Shown here one piece after another: positions 1-11,122 of a stretch of 36,169 nucleotides of DNA (position 1 is the stretch's first letter; the number at the start of each line of letters is the position of its first letter). Below the pieces are notes generated by a model. That model made no database searches and was not told where the DNA came from. It was given only the letters and a program-made list of their open reading frames with translations. Made by a program: the position numbers and the translations under genes. Source of the stretch: Alphaproteobacteria bacterium (GTDB taxonomy: Bacteria; Pseudomonadota; Alphaproteobacteria; UBA7887); contig JANQOH010000447.1 in assembly GCA_028289725.1 (NCBI GenBank), positions 1-36,169 of the forward strand, given 5' to 3'.

Positions 1-881
1 TGTCCGCCAATCTTTTTTATGATTGCGGAATAATCGAGGCCATCATTGCCCGCCGCGCTAAACAATCCGTACAGAGCTGCGGCCTCGGCGCCGAGCGGCG
101 TCGCGACCCCGACATCTTGCGCGGCTTGCTGCGCCAACCGCAGATCTTTCAACATCATCGCCGTTGCGAAACCGGGTTTGAAATCGCGATTCGACGCCGC
201 CGTCTCGACGATCCCGGGAACCGGTAGGTGGTTCATCATTGCCCAGCACCCGCCCGATGCATTCGACGAAATATCAAAAAGTGTCTTCGGCTCCAGCCCC
301 AATTCCTCGCCCAGAGTGAAAGCCTCGCCCAGCGCAATCATCGAAATGCCGAGAATCATGTTGTTGCAAATTTTGGCTGCCTGACCATTGCCGCTGCCAC
401 CCGCGTGGACGATTTTGCGGCCCATTTTGGCGAGCAACGGCTCGGCGCGCGCGAAGGCGTCCGCATCGCCGCCGACCATGAAGGTCAAAGCCGCGCCCTC
501 CGCGCCGGCCACACCGCCGGATACCGGCGCGTCAAGCATCGGGACGCCCTTGTCCGCCGCGACGTCCGCCACCTCCCTGGCCGTGGTCACGTCGATCGTC
601 GAACAATCGATCAGCAAAGTCCCCGGTTTCACCGTGTCGATGACCCCGCCCTTTTCGCAGTAAACGGCACGTACATGAGCGCCGGCAGGCAACATGCTGA
701 TCACCGCTTCAGCGCTATCCGCCGCGGCGACCGCCGAGTCAGCCGCCTGGCCGCCGGCATCGACCACGGTCTTCACGGCGGCATCCGACAAGTCGAATGC
801 GGTGATCTCATGCCCGGCATTGAGCAGATTGCATGCCATCGGGCCGCCCATATTGCCAACCCCGATAAATCCGATCTTCAT
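1..881 (-). CDS. mmsB: 3-hydroxyisobutyrate dehydrogenase family protein (partial, C-terminus cut by window edge)
   Basis: Reverse-strand translation from ATG at 881 reads MKIGFIGVGNMGGPMACNLLNAGHEITAFDLSDAA (Rossmann GxGxMG of HIBADH family); no stop before window start. Next to HIBYL-CoA hydrolase and acyl-CoA dehydrogenase genes. Confidence 0.88.
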   Translation of the reverse strand, partial: MKIGFIGVGNMGGPMACNLLNAGHEITAFDLSDAAVKTVVDAGGQAADSAVAAADSAEAVISMLPAGAHVRAVYCEKGGVIDTVKPGTLLIDCSTIDVTTAREVADVAADKGVPMLDAPVSGGVAGAEGAALTFMVGGDADAFARAEPLLAKMGRKIVHAGGSGNGQAAKICNNMILGISMIALGEAFTLGEELGLEPKTLFDISSNASGGCWAMMNHLPVPGIVETAASNRDFKPGFATAMMLKDLRLAQQAAQDVGVATPLGAEAAALYGLFSAAGNDGLDYSAIIKKIGG

Positions 882-916
882 TGCTTCATGCTCCCAGTGG
901 CCGTTTGCACGGACCA

Positions 917-1963
917 TCAATCGAACGTCAATTCTTCCCCGTTCAATGGCGCGAAATAGGCATCAACCATGGCGTCGGTCACGTCCTCAAGGCTCGCGGG
1001 CCGCCATTTCGGCGCGTTTTCCTTGTCGATCAAAAGCGCGCGGACGCCTTCGCGGAAATCGTGATCCGCAAAGAAGCGCCGGCAAAGCCGATACTCCATC
1101 GTCATATTGTCTTCAAAACTGAGGCCCACGGCTTCGTTGAGCTGGCGAAGGCCGACTTTCAGACTCATCGGCGACACGTGACGCATGTGCGCCGCCGCCT
1201 TCTTGGCCCACTCGCCCTCCTCCGCGTCAAGAGCCGCGAGAAACGCCTCGATCGAGTCTCCCGAGAAACACGTCTCGATGGCCGGCTCCACCGCCGCCAA
1301 GCGGCCGTCGGTCGGCCGACTGGAAAACTTGTCCAACAAGGTCTCTATCGGCGCGTCGCCGATCGCCGCCACGAATTCCGGCAGTCGGTCATCGGCGACA
1401 TAGTGCGTGGCGACACCCAGCTTGAGACAATCTTCAGCTTTCGCCCGAGCCCCGGCGAGCCCGAAATAGCGGCCGAGATTATCGGGGCAGTGCGCCAAAA
1501 AATATCCGCCTCCGACATCGGGAAAGAACCCGATCGTCATCTCTGGCATCGCAAACATCGTTCGCTCGGTGGCAACGCGATAGGTGCCATGAACCGAAAG
1601 TCCGACGCCCCCGCCCATGGTGATGCCATCGATCAGCGCGACGTAGGGTTTGGGATAGCGTTTGATCAGGCGGTTCAGGGTGTATTCGGCACGAAAAAAA
1701 TCGGCCGCATGCGCGAAGCGTTCATCGGGATCATCGCTGAATTCATGAAGTCCTTTGACGTCGCCGCCGGCGCAAAACGCGCGGTCACCTGTGCCCGTTA
1801 TCAACACTTCGCGAATGTTCGGATCCTCCGCCCATTCCCTTAACTGCGGGTCGATGAGGCTGACCATATTGGCGTTCAACGCGTTCAGAATGCGCGGTTG
1901 ATTGAGGGTGATGCGGCCGACCCCACGATCGACCGCGAACAGAACGTCAGGCTCCTCGCTCAT
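917..1963 (-). CDS. enoyl-CoA hydratase/isomerase family protein, likely 3-hydroxyisobutyryl-CoA hydrolase
   Basis: [34 protein letters not shown]...[18 protein letters not shown]...[51 protein letters not shown]-CoA hydrolase-type crotonase motifs. ORF track starts upstream (2170); the ATG at 1963 is more plausible. Confidence 0.88.
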   Translation of the reverse strand: MSEEPDVLFAVDRGVGRITLNQPRILNALNANMVSLIDPQLREWAEDPNIREVLITGTGDRAFCAGGDVKGLHEFSDDPDERFAHAADFFRAEYTLNRLIKRYPKPYVALIDGITMGGGVGLSVHGTYRVATERTMFAMPEMTIGFFPDVGGGYFLAHCPDNLGRYFGLAGARAKAEDCLKLGVATHYVADDRLPEFVAAIGDAPIETLLDKFSSRPTDGRLAAVEPAIETCFSGDSIEAFLAALDAEEGEWAKKAAAHMRHVSPMSLKVGLRQLNEAVGLSFEDNMTMEYRLCRRFFADHDFREGVRALLIDKENAPKWRPASLEDVTDAMVDAYFAPLNGEELTFD

Positions 1964-3111
1964 AGCGGTGCGTTTCCGCTCAGCAGACGGCGGGCAATGA
2001 TCACGCGCATGATTTCGTTCGTCCCTTCCAAAATTTGATGCACCCGGAGATCGCGCAGAATCCGTTCGACCGGATAGTCGCGCAAGTATCCGTAACCGCC
2101 GTGAAGCTGCAGGGCCTCGTTGCACACGGTGAACCCGGTATCGGTGGCGAAGCGCTTTGCCATGGCGCAATAGGTCGTGGCGTCGGGTGCGCCGGCATCC
2201 AATTTCGCCGCCGCTTGGCGGACCATGAGACGTGCCGCTTCCAGCTCCGTCGCCATATCCGCCAGCTTGAACTGAAGGGCCTGAAATTCGGCCAATTTCT
2301 GGCCGAATTGTTCGCGCACAAGCATATGCTCGCGGGACGCCTCAAGCGCGGCGCGCGCACCGCCGATCGAACAGGCGCCGATGTTGATGCGGCCACCATC
2401 AAGACCCGCCATCGCAATCTTGAAGCCGTCACCTTCTTCGCCGACGCGATTGGCGACCGGCACCCGACAGTCTTCAAAATTCACGGCGGCTGTCGGCTGC
2501 GAATGCCAGCCAAGCTTCTTCTCCTGCTGGCCGAAGGACAGGCCCGGCGTTCCATCTTCCACCACCAGGCAGGATATGCCCTTCGGGCCATCATCGCCGG
2601 TGCGCACCATGCAGACATAAACATCCGAGGTCGAACCGCCGGAAATGAACGCCTTGGCGCCGTTCAAAACATAATCGTCTCCGTCCCGCTTGGCGCGCGT
2701 GCGGAGTGCCGCCGCGTCGGAACCAGCCCCCGGCTCGGTGAGGCAATAGGCCGCCATCGATTGCATGCTGGTCAGCGCCGGCAGCCATTTGGCGCGCTGA
2801 TCGTCATTGCCGAACCGGTCGATCATCCACGAAGCCATATTGTGAATCGAGATGTACGCGGCCGTGGAGGGGCAACCACCCGCCAACTCCTCGAAGATCA
2901 CCGCCGCGTCGAGCCGGCCAAGGCCGGCGCCTCCATGCGCTTCGCCACAGTAAATTCCCGCGAATCCTAACGCGGCGGCCTGGCGCAAAGTCTCGACCGG
3001 GAACACATTGTTCTCATCCCAGTCGGCGGCGTGGGGCGCCATTTGTTCGCTCGCAAAGGCGCGGGCGGCGTCCTGAAACGCGATCTGTTCGTCGCTGAGT
3101 TCGAAATCCAA
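1960..3111 (-). CDS. acyl-CoA dehydrogenase (isobutyryl-CoA dehydrogenase-like)
   Basis: [32 protein letters not shown]...[38 protein letters not shown]...[43 protein letters not shown]. Likely TTG start at 3111; ORF open to 3204. 4-bp overlap with downstream gene. Confidence 0.88.
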   Translation of the reverse strand: MDFELSDEQIAFQDAARAFASEQMAPHAADWDENNVFPVETLRQAAALGFAGIYCGEAHGGAGLGRLDAAVIFEELAGGCPSTAAYISIHNMASWMIDRFGNDDQRAKWLPALTSMQSMAAYCLTEPGAGSDAAALRTRAKRDGDDYVLNGAKAFISGGSTSDVYVCMVRTGDDGPKGISCLVVEDGTPGLSFGQQEKKLGWHSQPTAAVNFEDCRVPVANRVGEEGDGFKIAMAGLDGGRINIGACSIGGARAALEASREHMLVREQFGQKLAEFQALQFKLADMATELEAARLMVRQAAAKLDAGAPDATTYCAMAKRFATDTGFTVCNEALQLHGGYGYLRDYPVERILRDLRVHQILEGTNEIMRVIIARRLLSGNAPL

Positions 3112-3136
3112 TTTCCGATCCTCGCCGGCTGGCTGA

Positions 3137-4282
<1,146 letters not shown>

Positions 4283-4335
4283 CGCCGACGCAACACACCT
4301 GCGATCAAACGATTCAATTCGTCAAAAGGTGCCGC

Positions 4336-4380
4336 GTCGCCCCAGCACCCCGGGGACTTCAACCGGGGTGCGGGGGCGAC
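4336..4380. terminator. strong GC-rich hairpin between convergent hemB and peroxiredoxin genes
   Basis: Arms GTCGCCCCAGCACCCCGG (4336-4353) and CCGGGGTGCGGGGGCGAC (4363-4380): 17/18 complementary, 9-nt loop GGACTTCAA, located 3' of both genes. No U-tract, so could instead be a dispersed palindromic repeat. Confidence 0.6.
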
Positions 4381-4395
4381 TCCCGCTGCGCGGAC

Positions 4396-5055
4396 TCAGT
4401 GCGGCTGCGGAACGATGCGCAGATAAGGTTTCGGCGCGGTCCAACCGCCGGGGAACTTCTCTTTCGCGGCTTCGTCGGAAACCGCCGGAACGATGATGAC
4501 GTCTTCGCCCTGTTTCCAATTGACCGGCGTCGCGACCTGATGAACCGCAGTGAGCTGGCAAGAATCCAGCGTCCGAAGCACCTCATCAAAGTTGCGGCCG
4601 GTGCTCATCGGATAGGTCAGCATCAGCTTGATCTTCTTGTCCGGCCCAATCAGGAAGACGGAACGAACCGTTGCATTGTCTGCGGCGGTGCGTCCTTCGG
4701 ACGTGTCGCCGGCCTCGGCCGGAAGCATGTTGTAGAGCTTCGCCACGGATAGGTCGGGATCGCCGATCAGTGGGTACGTGACCGCGTGGCCTTGCGTTTC
4801 TTCAATGTCTTTCAGCCAGGCATGATGGTCACTCACCGGGTCGACGCTGAGCCCGATAATCTTGCAATTCCGCTTTTCAAACTCCGGTTTGAGTTTCGCC
4901 AGATAGCCCAGTTCGGTTGTGCAAACTGGTGTGAAGTCCTTTGGATGCGAAAAGATGATCGCCCATCCGTCGCCAATCCAGTCGTGGAAATTGATCATCC
5001 CTTCCGTCGTCTCAGCCGTGAAGTTCGGTGCTTCATCATTGATCCTGAGAGCCAT
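4396..5055 (-). CDS. peroxiredoxin, 1-Cys (Prx6/AhpC-TSA) type
   Basis: MALRINDEAPNFTAETTEGMINFHDWIGDGWAIIFSHPKDFTPVCTTELGYLAKLKPEFEKRNCKIIGLSVD...; PVCTTE peroxidatic motif with long Prx6-type C-terminal domain. Confidence 0.93.
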   Translation of the reverse strand: MALRINDEAPNFTAETTEGMINFHDWIGDGWAIIFSHPKDFTPVCTTELGYLAKLKPEFEKRNCKIIGLSVDPVSDHHAWLKDIEETQGHAVTYPLIGDPDLSVAKLYNMLPAEAGDTSEGRTAADNATVRSVFLIGPDKKIKLMLTYPMSTGRNFDEVLRTLDSCQLTAVHQVATPVNWKQGEDVIIVPAVSDEAAKEKFPGGWTAPKPYLRIVPQPH

Positions 5056-5087
5056 GTTTTACCTCCGCTGGTGATTTTGCCCCGCTT

Positions 5088-5099
5088 GGTGCATGCACC
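5088..5099. promoter_or_regulatory. 12-bp perfect palindrome upstream of peroxiredoxin gene (candidate operator)
   Basis: GGTGCATGCACC located 32 bp upstream of the peroxiredoxin ATG (5055, minus strand). Confidence 0.35.
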
Positions 5100-5222
5100 G
5101 AATGAACGAACGTCCAGGTGCCAGATGACTACAATCGGACAATAACGCTGCAAAGCGGAGCACTTTGTGAACTACTTCACTCGGAATTGAAAAATCGGGG
5201 AAGTCGGAAAATGCGTGCCGCT

Positions 5223-6290
5223 TCAAGGTGTCGGCGCAATTGCTTGTAGCAACACTTGGGCGCACCGGTCATGCCACGCGACCCGTGTGCTTTGGTCGTG
5301 AAAACCAACATGTCCGCCGCGCCGCGGCAAGATTGCGCGCACATGCGGCACGGTGCGCCAATCAAACGTATCAAGGGCCCGACTTGGTATCCAAGGATCG
5401 TCCCGCGCATGCAAAACGAGCGTGGGAATGCGGATGCGTGCAAGAAACCGAATTGCAGAACAGCGTTCGTAATAGTCGACCGCGCCGGCATATCCGTGGC
5501 GCGGCGCGATGAAACGGTCGTCGAATTCGTAGACCGTGCGTGCATGCGTAATGGATTTCTGTTCCTCGTTGGTGACGCGCGCGCCCTCGGCCAAGGCATC
5601 CTGCTTCATGCGCGCCAAAAGCCACCGGTGATACACCGCGTTGCGCGGTCGCAAGAAAGTCCGTGATGCCGCCATAAGGTCGACCGGCGCCGATACGGAG
5701 ATCGCGGCGCGCACGCTTTTCACGACCTCCCCGCCCTCGCCCAGGCATTTCAACATTTGGTTGCCACCGAGCGAATATCCCATGAGCGCGATACCATTTT
5801 GCGTCCATTGCGCCGGTAGGCCGGCAACGACCGCCCGCAAATCTTCGCTGCGGCCCGCGTGATAGTGATATTGGCACGATGCACGCGAAGGACCGGCGCC
5901 GCGCATATTGGTGCGCAGTGTGCGCCAACCCAATTTGAGAAAATGCCGGGCCGTCGCTTGCAGATAGACGCTGTCCTCGCACCCGGTTAGGCCATGAACC
6001 AGGACCAGCAGCGGGCGGGCGCGATCAACCCGCGGATGATTGAGCGCGCCTTGCAAGCGGTCGCCCGAGCCGTCATTCGCGTCAAAAAACAGCCGTTCCG
6101 CTTCGAATTCAGACAGGTCTACCGTCGCGCGCGTCACAAAATTCCGAAGTGTTTGAAGATCGCCGCCCCACCATGGCGACCGTGGTTTGAACGCCGGGAA
6201 ATCGATCTCGGAGATCGCAGTGGCTTGATCGGTGCGGCCAAATTCGTCGCTATCGGACAGCGCCCTTTTCTCCGTAAATGTCAAAGTCAT
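5223..6290 (-). CDS. YheT-family alpha/beta hydrolase
   Basis: FKPRSPWWGGDLQTLRNFVTR...RPLLVLVHGLTGCEDSVYLQATARHFLKLGWRTLRTNMRGAGPSR...LMGYSLGGNQMLKCLGE...LHARDDPWIP. Confidence 0.88.
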   Translation of the reverse strand: MTLTFTEKRALSDSDEFGRTDQATAISEIDFPAFKPRSPWWGGDLQTLRNFVTRATVDLSEFEAERLFFDANDGSGDRLQGALNHPRVDRARPLLVLVHGLTGCEDSVYLQATARHFLKLGWRTLRTNMRGAGPSRASCQYHYHAGRSEDLRAVVAGLPAQWTQNGIALMGYSLGGNQMLKCLGEGGEVVKSVRAAISVSAPVDLMAASRTFLRPRNAVYHRWLLARMKQDALAEGARVTNEEQKSITHARTVYEFDDRFIAPRHGYAGAVDYYERCSAIRFLARIRIPTLVLHARDDPWIPSRALDTFDWRTVPHVRAILPRRGGHVGFHDQSTRVAWHDRCAQVLLQAIAPTP

Positions 6291-6374
6291 AAGTGTTCTT
6301 TCCCGCCGCCGCCCATGCTGTGACTTGCGCGAGAGCGGGCCCTGCGCTATCCGAACCGGTCGCTTACCGCATGG

Positions 6375-7547
6375 ATGCCCGCTATGACCAAGCCTAATCC
6401 CCCCGCCGGCCCGCTGAATGGCGTGACCGTGATCGACATGACACGTGTGCTCGCTGGTCCTTACTGCACGATGATCCTATCGGATCTCGGCGCGCGGGTA
6501 ATCAAGGTTGAGCCGCCGGGCGGCGATGACGCCCGTGCCTACGGCCCCTGGGTCGACGGCGAATCCGCCTATTTCATGTCTCTCAATCGGGGCAAGGAGA
6601 GTATTGCGGTCAATCTCAAAGACGACGCGGACCGCCGGCTCTTCGATCGCCTCTTGGAAACCGCCGATGTGCTGATCGAAAATTTCCGTCCGGGCACCAT
6701 GGCGAAACTGGGTTATGGCTGGGATGAACTGAAGCAGAAACACCCACAGTTGGTTTACGCTGCCTGTTCCGGCTTCGGTCAAACAGGCCCGCTTTCGCAA
6801 CGCCCTGCCTATGACATGGTGGTGCAAGGCATGGGCGGCATTATGAGCCTGACCGGCCATGACGGCGGACCACCCACGCGGGTCGGCACCGCGATCGGCG
6901 ACATCACGGCGGGAATGTTCGCAGCGATCGGCATCAACTCCGCATTGTATGAGCGCGCCCAAACCGGCCAGGGGCAGTTCATCGACATTGCCATGTTGGA
7001 TTGCCAGCTTGCGATTCTGGAGAATGCCATTGCGCGCTATTTCACAACCGGACAGAACCCGGGGCCCAGTGGCGCGCGCCATCCCGCCATCGCGCCTTTC
7101 GAATGCTATGAAAGCGGCGACGGCCACATCATTATGGCCGCCGGAAATGATGCTTTGTGGGTCAAACTGTGCGAAGCGCTCGGCGCCAATCATTTGGTCG
7201 AGGACACGCGGTTCAAAACCAACCCAGAACGCATGACCAATGTGGTTGCGCTGAAAGAGGCTCTCGAAGCCGTGTTGAAGACCAACACGACCAATCATTG
7301 GTTGGCAAAGCTCGAGGAAGCGGGCGTGCCATGCGGACCGCTGCACTCGGTTGGCCAGGTTGTTGACCACCCACAATCGCTGGCCCGCAATATGGTTGTC
7401 GGAATTGACGACGCCAAAGCCGGACCCCTGAAAATTGCCGGCAATCCGATTAAGCTGTCGAACCACGCGGACCCGGCGGTTCGTGGTGGTGTGCCGGCAC
7501 TAAACGAACACAGAGACGACATCGTGGCCGAACTGAACGGAAAGTGA
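6375..7547 (+). CDS. CaiB/BaiF family CoA-transferase
   Basis: PLNGVTVIDMTRVLAGPYCTMILSDLGARVIKVEPPGGDDARAYGPWVDGESAYFMSLNRGKESIAVNLKDDADRRLFDRLLETADVLIENFRPGTMAKLGYGWDELK. Confidence 0.95.
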   Translation: MPAMTKPNPPAGPLNGVTVIDMTRVLAGPYCTMILSDLGARVIKVEPPGGDDARAYGPWVDGESAYFMSLNRGKESIAVNLKDDADRRLFDRLLETADVLIENFRPGTMAKLGYGWDELKQKHPQLVYAACSGFGQTGPLSQRPAYDMVVQGMGGIMSLTGHDGGPPTRVGTAIGDITAGMFAAIGINSALYERAQTGQGQFIDIAMLDCQLAILENAIARYFTTGQNPGPSGARHPAIAPFECYESGDGHIIMAAGNDALWVKLCEALGANHLVEDTRFKTNPERMTNVVALKEALEAVLKTNTTNHWLAKLEEAGVPCGPLHSVGQVVDHPQSLARNMVVGIDDAKAGPLKIAGNPIKLSNHADPAVRGGVPALNEHRDDIVAELNGK

Positions 7548-7554
7548 GCACGCC

Positions 7555-9891
7555 ATGAAATGGCTTCGGCGTATCGTCGCCGCATTGGCCATCCTTGTTG
7601 TGGCAATTGTTGCAGCGGGCTGGTTGTGGCTTCGCGCGTCGCTGCCGGTTTTGGATGGCGAAATCACAGTCGCCGGTGCGAACGGTCCAATCGAAATCCT
7701 GCGCGACGCCCACGGTGTTCCGCACGTCTATGCGGAGAGCGAAGCCGATGCCTATTTCGGGCTTGGCTTCGTGCACGCGCAGGATCGTTTGTGGCAAATG
7801 GAACTCGCCCGCCGTGCAGCGGCCGGCCGCTTGGCAGAACTTTTTGGCCCACGTGCGATACCGCATGATCAGTATTTTCGGACGCTCGATTTTGCCGGGG
7901 TTGCCGAGCGCAATCTCAAACATGTCTTGGAAAGTGCGCAGTCGCTGATCGGCGCATATTCGGCGGGCGTCAATGCCGCGCTCGGCGTCTGGGACGGACC
8001 TTGGCCGATTGAAATCGCCTTGTTCGGTGCCGAGCCTGAACCTTGGCTGCCGCACCATTCGATCTTGGCGATCAAAATGATGGCGGTGCAGTTGTCCGGC
8101 AATGCGTCGGAGGAAGCCTTCCGCTGGGCCTTGAGCGACCGCTTAACACCGGAGCAGTTGGCAACGCTTTGGCCCGATAACGCCGATGGTGCGCCAAGGC
8201 CGGAGGGGCACGCGGCGGCGCCAAACGTGGAGCTTGCGGAACGGACACTGGCGGCGTTGCCGGTCCCGGCGCCGTCACATGTCGGGTCGAACAATTGGGT
8301 GGTCGCCGCGCACCGCTCCAAAACCGGCGCTCCGATCCTTGCCAACGATCCACACCTGGGCCTGACCGTGCCGGCGACTTGGTATTTGGCGCATCTGAGT
8401 GCGCCGGGTCTCGACGTGATCGGGGGAACGATCCCGGGAATCCCTGCCATCGTCGTTGGGCGCAACGCGCAGGTCGCGTGGGGTGTCACGAACACCGGTC
8501 CGGACGTTCAAGATCTGTTTGTCGTCACCGATGACGATGTGATCGAGGAACGCACGGTCCAAATCGCGATGAGAGGCGCGGAAAGCGTGGCGCACACGGT
8601 GCGGCGAACGCGTTACGGCCCGATCGTGTCCGACGCTGGCCTTCCCTACGATCGTATGGCCGCGCGCAGTGGACAAAGCATTGCCTTGTCTTGGACCGCG
8701 CTCGCCGACGACGACACTTCGATTGCCGCCGGTTTTGGTTTGGCGCGATCCGCGTCCCTTGATGACGCTGTCGAGGCCGCACGCGACTTCCATGGACCGC
8801 AACAAAACTTCGCAATGGCGGATGTCGCTGGGGCCATTGGTTTTGTTTCCGCCGGGCGGGTGCCTGTGCGCCGCGATCATGATGGCTGGCTCCCTGCTGA
8901 CGCATCGACCGGCAATGGCGATTGGACCGGTCACATTCCGTTCGAAGCTTTGCCGCAGGCGCGCGACCCGGCATCCGGCGCCATTATGACGGCCAATCAA
9001 CGCGTCACGCCGGAGGATTACGACTACTTCATCACGCGGGATTGGGATATCGGATATCGCGCGCAACGGATCGCCTATTTGCTGGGCGCCTCGGAAAAGC
9101 ACGATGTCGACGGTTTTGCCGCGATGCAAACGGACACGCTGTCAGCGATGGCGCGTGAGTTCTTGCCAATTATGCTGAAGGTCGAAGCGCCCGACGACCA
9201 AACCGCGGTATTGCATCAAATGCTCGCGGAGTGGGACGGCCACATGATCGCCCATCGTCCGGAGCCGCTGATCTTCCAGGCTTGGTACCGGGCGCTTGTG
9301 CGCCGGGTGCTGCAGGATGAATTGGGCGCAAACTTCCCGCGCTATTACGGCCGCCGTCCCGCCACTATGCGGCGCGTCCTCGGCGGCGAAACAACCTGGT
9401 GCGACGACCAATCCACTGAGACGGAAGAGTCCTGCGAACAACAAATCGGGGCCGCGTTAAGCGAAGCCAACACGTGGCTTGTCGAGACCTATGGCGACGA
9501 CCCAACGGCCTGGCGCTGGGGCACGGCGCATAAGGCGGTGAGCCGCCATGCGATATTTTCATCGACGCCTGTTGTGAAGCGGCTTTTCGAGATCGTGCGG
9601 GAACATGGCGGCGGCCCCTACACCGTCATGCAGGCCAATACGCGCATCGCGAACGAACGCGAACCATTTCGCGAAAGCCACGGCGCCAGTCTCCGGACGA
9701 TCTTTGATCTGAGAGATGCCGACTCAACGCGCGCGATCGTCCATACGGGTCAGTCCGGCCATGTGCTGTCCCCGTACTATGCCGATCTCGCCGACAAATG
9801 GGTTGTCGGCGAGTATCTGACATTGCCCATGACACGCGGCGCAGTCGAGACGCAGGCCGCGCACCGCCTCGTCCTCACGCCAACGCCATGA
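7555..9891 (+). CDS. penicillin acylase family protein (Ntn-hydrolase)
   Basis: N-terminal hydrophobic segment, then ILRDAHGVPHVYAESEADAYFGLGFVHAQDRLWQMELARR and the putative nucleophile region VGSNNWVVAAHRSKTGAPILANDPHLGLTVP. Confidence 0.93.
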   Translation: MKWLRRIVAALAILVVAIVAAGWLWLRASLPVLDGEITVAGANGPIEILRDAHGVPHVYAESEADAYFGLGFVHAQDRLWQMELARRAAAGRLAELFGPRAIPHDQYFRTLDFAGVAERNLKHVLESAQSLIGAYSAGVNAALGVWDGPWPIEIALFGAEPEPWLPHHSILAIKMMAVQLSGNASEEAFRWALSDRLTPEQLATLWPDNADGAPRPEGHAAAPNVELAERTLAALPVPAPSHVGSNNWVVAAHRSKTGAPILANDPHLGLTVPATWYLAHLSAPGLDVIGGTIPGIPAIVVGRNAQVAWGVTNTGPDVQDLFVVTDDDVIEERTVQIAMRGAESVAHTVRRTRYGPIVSDAGLPYDRMAARSGQSIALSWTALADDDTSIAAGFGLARSASLDDAVEAARDFHGPQQNFAMADVAGAIGFVSAGRVPVRRDHDGWLPADASTGNGDWTGHIPFEALPQARDPASGAIMTANQRVTPEDYDYFITRDWDIGYRAQRIAYLLGASEKHDVDGFAAMQTDTLSAMAREFLPIMLKVEAPDDQTAVLHQMLAEWDGHMIAHRPEPLIFQAWYRALVRRVLQDELGANFPRYYGRRPATMRRVLGGETTWCDDQSTETEESCEQQIGAALSEANTWLVETYGDDPTAWRWGTAHKAVSRHAIFSSTPVVKRLFEIVREHGGGPYTVMQANTRIANEREPFRESHGASLRTIFDLRDADSTRAIVHTGQSGHVLSPYYADLADKWVVGEYLTLPMTRGAVETQAAHRLVLTPTP

Positions 9892-11111
9892 CACTGAGCG
9901 CCGACGATATTCACGCGGCGCGCGCGCGCATCGCCGACGCCGTCGAGGTCACACCGTGCCGCGAGTCACGCACCTTATCGGCGATTACCGGCGCGACAAC
10001 CGTGCTTAAATTCGAGAATCAACAGTTCACCGCATCCTTCAAAGAGCGCGGGGCTCTGAACCGGTTGTTGCAGCTATCGGACGCCGAAAAGCAGCGCGGT
10101 GTCATCGCGATGTCGGCCGGCAATCACGCGCAAGGCGTGGCCTACCATGCACAGCGCTTGGGCATACCGGCAACCATCGTTATGCCCCGTGCAACGCCAT
10201 TCATAAAGATCGAACAAACCAGCCACTTTGGCCCCCGTGTGATGCTCGAAGGCGAAAGGCTTCGCGAATCCGAGGGTTTCGCCCGCGCCCTTGCGGACAA
10301 AGAGGGGCTCACCTTCCTCCATCCATACGACGACGAAGCCGTGATCGCAGGGCAAGGAACCATCGCACTCGAAATGCTGGAAGCGCGGCCGGACATTGAC
10401 ACCTTGGTCATCCCGATCGGCGGCGGCGGATTGATCGCCGGCAATGCGATCGCCGCCAAATCAATCAATCCCGACATCGACATTGTTGGGGTGCAAACTG
10501 AGCTTTATCCGGCGATGTATCAGGCCCTGCGCGGCGAAGAGCCCGTGTCCGGTGGTTCGACAATCGCTGAGGGCATCGCGGTCGGCAGACCCGGAACACT
10601 CACTTTGCCGATCGTGAAAGACCTTGTTGCCGAGGTGATGTTGGTTGGCGAGGGCAATATCGAACGCGCGGTTCTGATGCTGCTCGAAGTGGAAAAAACC
10701 GTGGTCGAAGGCGCCGGTGCCGCGGGCCTCGCCGCCGTGTTGCGGGCGTCCAAACGATTTGCAGGGCGCACCGTGGGCCTTATTTTGTGCGGCGGCAATA
10801 TCGACACGCGGCTGCTTTCGTCCATTGTCATGCGCGGCCTGGTGCGCGAGGGTCGGCTTGCCCGGGTGATGATCGAATTGTCGGACCTACCTGGAAGCCT
10901 GGCGCGGGTGGCTGAGATCATTGGCGACCAGGGCGCCAATATTGTCGAGGTGTCGCACGAACGCGCGTTTACCCACATGCCGGTGAAGTCAGCGGCCCTG
11001 ATTGTGGTCATGGAAACCCGTAATCGGGACCATGCTGCATCCGTTCTCGGTGTGCTCAACGACGCCGGGTTCCCGTCGACCGAAATCGAGCATCCGGATC
11101 CCGCCGAATAA
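9888..11111 (+). CDS. threonine ammonia-lyase (threonine dehydratase) with C-terminal ACT domain
   Basis: MTLSADDIHAARARIADAVEVTPCRESRTLS...LKFENQQFTASFKERGALNRL (PLP Lys)...IPIGGGGLIAGNA; C-terminal ACT-like MIELSDLPGSLARVAEIIGDQGANIVEVSHER. ATG at 9888 overlaps upstream stop (ATGA). Confidence 0.92.
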   Translation: MTLSADDIHAARARIADAVEVTPCRESRTLSAITGATTVLKFENQQFTASFKERGALNRLLQLSDAEKQRGVIAMSAGNHAQGVAYHAQRLGIPATIVMPRATPFIKIEQTSHFGPRVMLEGERLRESEGFARALADKEGLTFLHPYDDEAVIAGQGTIALEMLEARPDIDTLVIPIGGGGLIAGNAIAAKSINPDIDIVGVQTELYPAMYQALRGEEPVSGGSTIAEGIAVGRPGTLTLPIVKDLVAEVMLVGEGNIERAVLMLLEVEKTVVEGAGAAGLAAVLRASKRFAGRTVGLILCGGNIDTRLLSSIVMRGLVREGRLARVMIELSDLPGSLARVAEIIGDQGANIVEVSHERAFTHMPVKSAALIVVMETRNRDHAASVLGVLNDAGFPSTEIEHPDPAE

Positions 11112-11122
11112 ACGCTGGTCCG

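Noticed and set aside
881-2970. Long + strand ORFs (881-1843, 2035-2970)
   Set aside because: Antisense to the HIBYL-CoA hydrolase and acyl-CoA dehydrogenase genes, which have strong family motifs.
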